64,000 nucleotides of DNA from positions 94,644,867 to 94,708,866 of the forward strand of contig CM047817.1 in NCBI GenBank assembly GCA_026214975.1, read 5' to 3'. The translations under genes were made by a program, and so were the position numbers. The notes below the pieces were generated by a model. That model worked only from the letters and a program-made list of their open reading frames with translations, ran no database searches and was not told the origin of the DNA. Positions 55,849 to 64,000 of this stretch are shown here, piece by piece; the stretch's first letter is position 1, and each line of letters begins with the position of its first letter. The DNA comes from Gentiana macrophylla. Its lineage: Eukaryota > Streptophyta > Magnoliopsida > Gentianales > Gentianaceae.

Positions 55849-56933
55849 ATGGAGAGGCAACTCCCGGGGAATCAAGAGAATAAAATCCTAATACTATTGA
55901 ATATAATCAAAAAGCATATCAGGGGAACTAAAACATTCTACAAGTTGTTGAAGACCAAAGCAGTATGTTTTACCATCTATAGACCTTTATCCTTCAAACC
56001 CGCACCACATCAAACTCCATGAAAGATGTATGAAGCATAAAATGCATTAAATAGCAGTAGCTCGGCCTCATCAATAGAGAATCTAGGCTCCTCCATTTTT
56101 CTAAAGGCAAAAACATTGCCTCACCATTTGAATCTACAACCTTCAATCACCTAGGCCAAATCCACACCACAACAAATAGTGGAATGCAAGGAAAGATTAA
56201 AACCAAATAAAGACACCATATGCCTGCAATAACGACTTTTATGAAGAATACATAGCGATATTAACAGTAACACAGTAACATAGCCAATTTTGTTTTCCTC
56301 TTCAACTTCTCAAAACACTTTGTAGTAATAATAACCACAGAAAACAAATATACATTGCATTTCTTATCCATTAATGACTGAAATATCATCATTAGTATGC
56401 TTCCCCAATATAAGGGAGGGGGTTTGAAGCACACTACAACCGATTCTTTTTTGAAAAAAAAAACATTTCAACATTTCATCTGTCTCTATATTTGAACAAA
56501 GTAGAAGAAGGCAACAACATGAAGTCAATAAAAGTATTTGAAGTTTTTCAAGCTTGAAACACTTGGCTTTCTACTCTAAAATCTCATTTTTAGCCTTATT
56601 CTTGGCGTATATATGGTTGAAAATCTCACAACACATAGTGATATTAATAGAAACACAAAGAACACGGTAACACAAGAGCACAAAGATACACACAAGAACA
56701 CCCTCAAAACTAGTGTATTAGAAAGCTTAATGATATAAACCAAGTGAACAACTTAATCAATCTTCTTTAAAACATCATAGATGCAACCTTAAACCTACAC
56801 TTAAACCGTGGGATCACCAATATTAGTCCACATCCTTGCTTTTGTTTCACTAAAATTGTTCTTCTCTTGGGAACTTAGGCTCGAAAGTAATCTGTATTAA
56901 TGGTTCTGGATGCTTGTAATTTACATCTTCCAG
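55849..56933. other. Intergenic DNA
   Basis: No supported gene. Confidence 0.45.
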
Positions 56934-57290
56934 TCACATACAATAAGGGTCTTGGTCTTGCATTTTTGTTTCTATTCTTGATCTTATTATCGGAGTAGCC
57001 ATAGGAGGTAACCTTGTATCACCAGTACCCGAATCTTGTAACAAATTACTATTTTTATTGCCCAAACCATCATTCCTAGATACAGAGTTGACAATGGTAG
57101 CTTCATTATCTACCATGACAGTTTCAATACCTGCTTTGGGATTCCCCTCAACCTCAGTTGCCAGAGGAACGGTCCCAGACTCAACAACACAAGTAATGCC
57201 GGGAATGAGGGTAACCAAAAGAATTTCAGAGGCAATAGTATTAGATATTACCTGGGAGTTATACAAATTTGCAGCCAAAGGAGTCACGCA
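56934..57290 (-). other. Open frame of unknown origin abutting LTR D
   Basis: A minus-strand open frame enters from the LTR of element D and continues about 115 codons (VPLATEVEGNPKAGIETVMV, RLPPMATPIIRSRIETKM) to a stop at 56934. The bases beyond the stop also read sensibly (HPEPLIQITFEPKFPREEQF), suggesting a decayed coding region into which the LTR was inserted. I do not recognise the protein. Confidence 0.3.
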
Positions 57291-58707
57291 TGATCGCGTG
57301 TAAGTCACTAATGTCGATATTACTAGCAAGAATACTAGGTACATCGTAGTATAGTAAATCGATCTCACAGAGACGATGCAACTTTAATTATAAACAATTC
57401 TAACCTAATTAAGAAGCAACATGAAGGCGGTCATGGACCAACAATAACCATAAAGAAAATGTGGTATTTCTCCCCTTCTTCTCACCGATCTACTAACTTG
57501 GATTAGTTAATCGTTACATTTACTTCCCCACACAATTTCCTTGAATTAATCGAGCGAGCGTTTAATTTATTTCTCATCAGCTATGGGTGCAACTCCCAAC
57601 CCTATTTACTCCGACAATGGTAGTAGACAATCTATACGCAAGCTACCCTCCTTAATTGGTCCGTAATAGCCCCTACGCATAAAGAACTAGAATTGCCGAT
57701 ATCGAGCGCTAACTCATACCGTTAACCCGCCTAGCAAAATTGCCGACATTGATCAGCAAGTTCCTACGGTCCATCAGACTATGTCCAAACTAACACTTTA
57801 GTATTCGTATTTTGTGCTAGTTTTACGATTACAATAAGCAGATTGGCCAGATCTAACCTACTGTTAATTAAACATTGTCAATCAACATAGTTGTGGTGAA
57901 TCCCAGTTTTAGGTTGTCTAAATAATGCCTCGGTAAACTGGTATAAACCACCGCTTTACGAGGTCATCTTTTCCTATCCCTGGATCTACATTGCTCACAT
58001 ACGATTAATATAAGTAAATCACGGGGTCTTTAAACATGTAGATTAACTAAAACACATAAATACGAACAGATCTACCATATTGAAGACAAAATGGAATGTT
58101 CAAAGCTTCATACCTTCAACAATGGAGATCTATCTCGATTTACTCAAGCTAGAGATGGTAGAGAAATGGAGAAAACCAAAAATAACTCCTCAAAAGCTTG
58201 GAATAACTTTATTTCATCAGATTGTATAATGTTTATGAAAACTTATGAAGAACTATGTAATAATCTGTAGATGCGGCCTTATATGAAATACAATGACCGA
58301 CTTATGACTCTCTAAAACCCTAACCGACCTAGATAATGCGGCAGAATGAATATCATGTTCCACAAGTCCTCGGTTTACCGGCCCTAGCCCTTGGTAAACC
58401 GGGCTGACTTTTCCTCTTTTTCTTCAGTAGACTTCTTCTTGGGCTTTAATCACTTGGCCCAATATACTTTTCCGTCCGGATCCATTCTCCAATGCTCCAG
58501 GTTTGGTACATCCTATAAAACTTGCAAAACAAGACAAAACGGTACCAAAACCTCGAGAAAATAGCATAGATGCAGAATTACGATCCTCGAAACACACACA
58601 TAGCATTTAACACATATTCCACATAATAATAGGCCTATCTATCCTCTCTTGAGAAGCATTCAAGGTAAATATAGGTATAATTAATGGTACCATTTAGATC
58701 GTTATCA
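57291..58707 (-). repeat. 3' LTR of element D
   Basis: Read on the minus strand it starts TGATAACGATC at 58707 and ends near CGCGATCA at 57291. A purine tract precedes it. It contains the GTCTCTGTGAGATCGA motif and several CCGGTTTACC/GGTAAACCGG words (58370-58405). It is related to the plus-strand LTR at 50.25-51.6 kb. Confidence 0.65.
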
Positions 58708-58745
58708 ACTACCCCCACTTAGCTTTTGTTCGTCCCGAGCAAAAG
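58708..58745 (-). promoter_or_regulatory. Polypurine tract region of element D
   Basis: On the minus strand, GCTCGGGACGAACAAAAGCT is followed by AAGTGGGGGTAGT and then the LTR. This 'TTTGCTCGGGAC..AAGTGGGGG' wording is characteristic of the 3' LTR border in many plant gypsy elements. A second copy of the GGGGACAATGTTTTATTTAA type lies at about 59575-59594. Confidence 0.65.
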
Positions 58746-59906
58746 CGAAAAGAAAACAACACCACTGATCGTTATACAAGTTAATTAAAAAAATATGCCT
58801 CACGAAGTCAAGATCAAGATCATGCCATTCATATCCATCAAGAAAGCATTAAACATTATTCACGCTCATGAGCCAATGTGTGTGTACCATAACTTTCACA
58901 ACCGCTTAGTAATGCAGACAATGTCACATTATGTCAACCCATAGTCGAACTAACCAGTCTTGAACATGTTATTTATTAATCAGTTTATCTGGCAAGGCGG
59001 ATCCAGAACCGAGTATATATTACTCTTAGGCTCGCGTTTATCGGTTTATGAAAAAGTCGTGCGTCTTACGCTCCGTCGACTCAATTTTTGCCAAATAGAT
59101 TATAGATGTATATATTTCAATGCACTTCTCTTTCTTGGCGGGTTAACTCTCATTGATTTATCTATCCTCATGGCCCCACTCTTGAAAAACTACCGAATCC
59201 GGAATTCCTTTGCCTTTGCAAGCGTTGGTGAAACATAATTCATGATAAAGCCATGGTCAACTCTAGTCAAAGAAATATGCTATCGACTACACACCAAGGG
59301 AAGTGAGTTATACATGCTTAAAATGGTGGCTTATAACAGAATATGCGCTTAATGTGCCACTAATTCAGAAGTGGGGACTTTATCTTACTCGTGCATCGTG
59401 AAACAAAGATGAAGTCAATTAACTCAAAAAGATCAAAGATATCGTATTTTTTCGAAATTCTATTGAAATGAATCAAAGTCTAAATGGTGAACAGTGCATC
59501 AAAGAGAATCAAGATAATCACGCAACTACAGAATATTATGCTAAGAATCTAAGTGACGTCCCTTACCCCCCACTTAAATAAAACATTGTCCCCAATGTGT
59601 AAGGTGAAAAATGAAAATCGAAAATGAACTTAGCTTCGGTTAAAGGTGGAACCAAAGAAGAATCGGATCGTCCGATAAATCATCGGGCTCATGTAAGTAG
59701 TCCATGAAGAATCTGTGGTATGTGCAAACAAACCAAGAAGAATAGTGGTGAAAAGAAATCGTATAATAACATTGCGGTAGTAAAAGAGAAAACACGTAAC
59801 TCCAAACAATTGAAGCCGACAAAATCATTATATTAATTAAATTCTGCTACATCAACTAGATAGGAAAAAAAAAGGGAAAATAACAACAATTAAAATAAAG
59901 AAAAAA
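58746..59906. other. Non-coding interior of element D
   Basis: It lies between the transposon-protein gene and its 3' LTR border on the minus strand. No open frame of note. A GGCAAGGCGGATCCAGAACC at 58989 resembles a hAT end, but no partner is seen. Confidence 0.45.
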
Positions 59907-61016
59907 CTAGTCCTTCTCATAATAATCCTCCCACTCGTCTCTAGGCTCAAAACCGGGAGGTGGTGCAGAACTGGAGGCAGCAGCGGCCGAAGATGAGGCT
60001 CGGTGATGTGGGGCAGTCCTAGGTGGTGGGGGCGATGGAGGAACGCCAAAGAAGTCTATAATCCTATCCATCTTGTGATGCAGAGTCGCAATCTCTCTCG
60101 AGTGCTCCTCTAGAATAGCTCTCTGAGTCAGGGGTGCTCCGTGGACTAGAGTACGCTCCCTCTCAGCTCTCTGCCCGATCCGTCTTGGTACTCGTTGAGC
60201 CGACTACGAACTGATCTTCGGTTAGGGTCTTCCCAGTCATCACTGACGAGAATTTTCACCTCATCCTCTAAAGCAAAGATGTCAATCATCGGCCCGTATG
60301 GCAACAGCTCGTGCTCAGACGTGGCGGCAAGCTCGTGAATATGGCTATGCATCAGGAGACCGATGTTGATTGGAGATCCCTATTCTAGATATAACATCAA
60401 CTCAACCCTATTAGTGGTAACTGATACCGTGTGCTTGGTCGGTAGAAGGCGGGCACAAACAAATCTGTTAACCATCTTCCGATCCCAGGATAATTCGCTC
60501 TCTAAGAAGATGGTGGGGGCTCCCAAAGAGTTGCGCTTCCATTGCACCCCAAAGAATTCAGCTATCATATCCATCCTCTCGATATCTTCAACATTGGTGG
60601 AGGATGTGTACTCTTCTAGGCCTATAGGTGGATTTCGAAACCCAAAATGAGCATTGATCCGCTCAATAGAAAAATCAATCTTAACGCCATGGACCATTGC
60701 ATATGTGGCTCCTGGGTTGTGCGAAACATAAGCTTAGAATTCCCGCACCACCGTAGCGTTGAACCGTGTCGGTGGCTCAGCCATATCCATCTTGAATTTG
60801 TAAGGCTCTAGGCAAGATCACACCACAATCGTCCAGTTCTACGCCCCGTTCTCGGTAAACCAGTCTTGCGTCCCCTCGGAACGACTCATAGATTTCCAAC
60901 GAATGAAATTGCTCAACCCCGGCTATCAAAGGGTTAGCATCTCCGTAGATACTCTGATAACCACTGGGACGAAAGGTGGATCGGCTATGCTTAGGACTTA
61001 TCCTGGATGATAACAA
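59907..61016 (-). pseudogene. Transposase_32-like ('putative plant transposon protein') gene, broken
   Basis: Minus-strand reading in order: FHSLEIYESFRGDARLVYRE, a frame change near 60795, FNATVVREF then a stop, AYVSHNPGATYAMVHGVKID followed by FSIERINAHFGF, MIAEFFGVQWKRN, LSWDRKMVNRFVCARLLPTK, a stop at 60380, INIGLLMHSHIHELAATSEH and LLPYGPMIDIFA in the same frame, then a frame change near 60185. The tail has EEHSREIATLHHKMDRIIDF and a proline-rich end FFGVPPSPPPP..., and stops at 59907. The VRGVKIDFS..IN..FG pattern matches the domain commonly found in plant LTR-element proteins. It was probably the only protein of element D. Two stops and two shifts make it dead. Confidence 0.7.
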
Positions 61017-62035
61017 GAACTGATACCCTCTGTAAACCGGCAGGGGGTGTCGATTTACCAGCCTGATATTTTCTGATTTCCTTCTGGGACTGTGTTTCTG
61101 ATAGTAAAAGATGAAGAACTATAGCACCTCACTAGCACAGCAGCACTAGGAAGCAATAGGGGTGAAGAAAATGGGTGTTTTGGTTTGGTGAAATGGAAAA
61201 GGGTTAGGTTTTGGTGGAGGTATAGTGGTGATAGTGGTAGTGATGGTGGCCGACTGGTTTCAAAAAGAAGAAGAAATGGGAGAAGTTTGGTGCTTTGAGG
61301 AGATGATGGTAGATGAGAATGATGATAATGGTGGTAAAAGGGCGGTTTAAATAGGAAAAATGAGAGAATGTGGAAGGTCTTGCGGGATAGTAGGTAGAGA
61401 AGTAATTAGGGTGAGGGATTTGAGGGGGTGATTGATGGGATTGAGGTGAAGTTATGGTGGTGTGTGGGAAAGGATGAAAGGTTTGAAAAGAGAGAAAATG
61501 GGACGGTTTCTGCTGACTGGTGGTGTCTGCTGCAACGTGTGTCCTCCACGTGTCTCTAAAAATTCAGCTTTTTAATCTGACACTCAGAAAACTGAAAATC
61601 CATGCTCGTTAACCCGGAGGTTACTCCCGGTTTACCGGTGGTTTCTTTTCCCCAGATTTCTCTGTCTGACCTATCTGTACACTTCACTCAACCTCTTTGC
61701 TCTATTCTGACCTCAAATTGACTAGTCTCTTACTCCTTTTGTTGCTATCCCCGACTCTATCCTAACCTACTTCACTAGAATCCACAATGAGTAAAAAAAA
61801 CCTTCCCAACATCCATCGATTTCAAGACTATAGGTGCGGTAGGATGAGAAAAAAGCTCGTCCCTTCATTCAGCAACTTTTATTCCTTCCTAGTCTACTTA
61901 CGGGTTTAAAGAAATAGTTCTGAGTTTATAGTCGCCAGCTCGACTTTCTTCAAATTTCCGATCATTCAAGGGTTGGAGCTTTAACTCGCCAGACTTGTGC
62001 TCCAGAGGTTTGTATCTTTATAGAACCTTTTTGAG
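61017..62035. other. Leader side of element D and flank of the satellite
   Basis: G-rich GGTGGTGATAG/GATGATGG tracts on the plus strand at 61.2-61.35 kb, and CCCGGTTTACCGG at 61.63 kb, also seen in LTR D. No gene supported. The 5' LTR of element D is not recognised. Confidence 0.4.
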
Positions 62036-62037
62036 CT

Positions 62038-64000
62038 TGTGTTTTCCCATTATAACGAGTATAAATTTTTGTTTTTTCTTTGGTAACGAGTTCGAATTCA
62101 TGTTTTCTTCTTATTAACGAGTTGAAATTTGTGTTTTTCTCTGGTAACGAGTTGTCCTTGTAGAAAAAAATGTTTTTTTCCCTCATAACGAGTTGACATC
62201 GCCGGAATTTTGTGTTTTCCCATTATAACGAGTAGAAATTTTTGTTTTTTCTTTGGTAACGAGTTCGAATTCATGTTTTCTTCTTATTAACAAGTTCAAA
62301 TTTGTGTTTTTCTCTGGAAACGAGTTGTCTTTGCAGAAAAAATGTTTTTTTCCCTGATAACGAGTTGACATCGCCGGGAATTTGTGTTTTCCCATTATAA
62401 CGAGTAGAAATTTTTGTTTTTTCTTTGTTAACGAGTTCGAATTCATGTTTTCTTCTTATTAACGAGTTCAAATTTGTTTTTTTCACTGGTAACGAGTTGT
62501 CCTTGTAGAAAAAATTTTTTTCCCCGATAACGAGTTGACCTCACCGGAAATTTGTGTTTTCCCATTATAACGAGTAGAAATTTGTGTTTTTTCTTTGGTA
62601 ACGAGTTTGAATTCATGTTTCTTCTTATTAACGAGTTCAAATTTGTGTTTTTCTCTGGTAACGAGATGTCCTTGTAGAAAAAAATGTTTTCTTCCCTGAT
62701 AACGAGATGACATCGTCGGAAATTTATGTTTTCCCATTATAACGAGTAGAAATTTGTGTTTTTTCTTTGGTAACGAGTTCGAATTCAAGTTTTCTTCTTG
62801 TTAATGAGTTCAAATTTGTGTTTTTCTCTGGTAACGTGTTGTCCTTGTAGAAAAAAATGTTTTTTTCCCTGATAACGAGTTCACATCGCCGGAAATTTGT
62901 GTTTTCCCATTATAAAGAGTAGATTTTGGTGTTTTTTCTTTGGTAACGAGTTCGAATTCATGTTTTCTTCTTATTAACGAGTTCAAATTTGTGATTTTCT
63001 CTGGTAACGTGTTGTCCTTAGCGAAAAAATGTTTTTTTCCCTGATAACGAGTTGACATCGCACGAAATTTATGTTTTCCCATTATAACGAGTAGAAATTT
63101 TTGTTTTTTGGTAACGAGTTCGAATTAATGTTTTCTTCTTATTAACGAGTTCAAATTTATGATTTTCTCTGGTAACGTGTTGTCCTTGCAGAAAAAATGT
63201 TTTTTTCCCTGATAACGAGTTGACATCGCAGGAAATTTTTGTTTTCCCATTATAACGAGTAGAAATTTGTGTTCTTTCTTTGGTAACGAGTTCGAATTCC
63301 TGTTTTCTTCTTATTAAAGAGTTCAAATTTGTGTTTTTCTCTGGTAACGAGTTGTCCTTGTAGAAAAAATGTTTTTTTTCCCTGTTAACGAGTTGACATC
63401 GCCGGAAATTTGTGTTTTCCCATTATAACGAGTAGAAATTTGTGTTTTTTCTTTGGTAGCGAGTTCGAATTCCTGTTTTCTTCTTAATAACGAGTTCAAA
63501 TTTGTGTTTTTGTCTGGTAACGAGTTGTCCTTGTAAAATAAATGTGTTTTTCCCTGATAACGAGTTGACATCGCCGGAAATTTGTGTTTTCCCATTATAG
63601 CGAGTAGTAATTTGTGTTCTTTCTTTGGTAACGAGTTTGAATTCATGTTTTCTTCTTATTAACGAGTTCAAATTTGTGTTTTTCTCTGGTAACGAGTTGT
63701 CCTTGTAGAAAAAATGTTTTTTTCCCTGATAACGAGTTCATATCGCCGGAAATTTGTGTTTTCCCATTATAACGAGTAGAAATTTGTGTTTTTTCTTTGG
63801 TAACGAGTTCGAATTCATGTTTTCTTCTTATTAACGAGTTCAAATTTTTGTTTTTCTCTGGTAACGAGTTATCCTTGAAGAAAAATGTTTTTTTTCTCGA
63901 TAACGAGTTCACATCACCCGAAATTTGTGTTTTCCCATTATAACGAGTAGAAATTTGTGTTTTTCTTTGGTAACGAGTTCGAATTCATGTTTTCTTCTTA
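62038..64000. repeat. Tandem satellite, 171-172-bp monomer
   Basis: The marker GTTGACATCGCCGG (and variants) recurs at about 62195, 62367, 62537, 62709, 62882, 63054, 63224, 63395, 63567, 63739 and 63910: spacings of 170-173 bp, so at least eleven monomers that continue beyond the window. Each monomer is itself made of five segments of about 30-42 bp, each headed by AACGAGT (for example AACGAGTTCGAATTCATG, AACGAGTTCAAATTTG, AACGAGTTGTCCTTG, AACGAGTTGACATCG, AACGAGTAGAAATTTG). The first monomer is less regular. Open frames on the minus strand follow the repeat and are not genes. Confidence 0.97.

Noticed and set aside
61962..63912. Chain of overlapping minus-strand open frames with NSLIRRKHEFELVTKEK-type repeats
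   Set aside because: They track the 171-172-bp satellite; the period is not a stable multiple of three and frames change from monomer to monomer, so they are not a repeat protein gene.
62038..64000. CRISPR-like array
   Set aside because: Direct repeats here are satellite subunits; there are no unique spacers and the context is a plant genome.

Overview
The window is nuclear DNA from a flowering plant, most likely a eudicot. It is AT-rich and dominated by transposable elements. Only two host genes look intact: a five-exon U-box/ARM E3 ubiquitin ligase of the PUB6/PUB7/PUB45 type (42.7-46.2 kb, + strand) and a type-2-like non-specific lipid transfer protein (23.3-23.6 kb, - strand). There is also a broken first exon of a B-box (BBX20-22 type) gene at 47.7-47.9 kb and a decayed, unidentified membrane-protein gene at 52.4-53.2 kb, both on the - strand.

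Left third (1-20 kb). After decayed LTR and LINE remnants comes a clear nested pair of Ty3/gypsy elements. The outer one (5666-20148, +) has the Tat-clade layout: gag, protease, reverse transcriptase, RNase H, a second RNase H, integrase, and a primer site resembling the tRNA-Asp type. Its reverse transcriptase is split by a second element (9641-16556, +) with 0.69-kb LTRs, a tRNA-iMet-type primer site and a perfect 5-bp target duplication (ATAGG). The inner element looks like a CRM/Reina-type chromovirus, and its last reading frame runs about 190 bp into the 3' LTR. Both carry frameshifts and stops, so neither is autonomous.

Middle (20-41 kb). This part holds a perfect-TSD hAT-type MITE, a 142-bp tandem duplication, the lipid transfer protein gene, and a 6.8-kb LTR element on the - strand (24079-30923) that carries only a gag-like/'putative plant transposon protein' open frame and no recognisable pol. 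It is followed by a copia fragment, a 5'-truncated L1-type LINE (-), a 177-bp foldback element and a probable 2-kb solo LTR.

Right third (41-64 kb). The PUB gene has a MITE just past its stop codon. Next is a 2.4-kb segment bounded by inverted repeats that contains the BBX exon fragment and three different minisatellite arrays. Then come LTRs of one family in opposite orientations (50.25-51.6 kb +, 57.3-58.7 kb -), a 519-bp TRIM, and a decayed transposon-protein gene. The last 2 kb is a tandem satellite with 171-172-bp monomers built from shorter AACGAGT-headed subrepeats; it runs off the end of the window. A centromeric-type retrotransposon and a nucleosome-sized satellite in one window are compatible with a pericentromeric or heterochromatin-boundary location, but that is inference.
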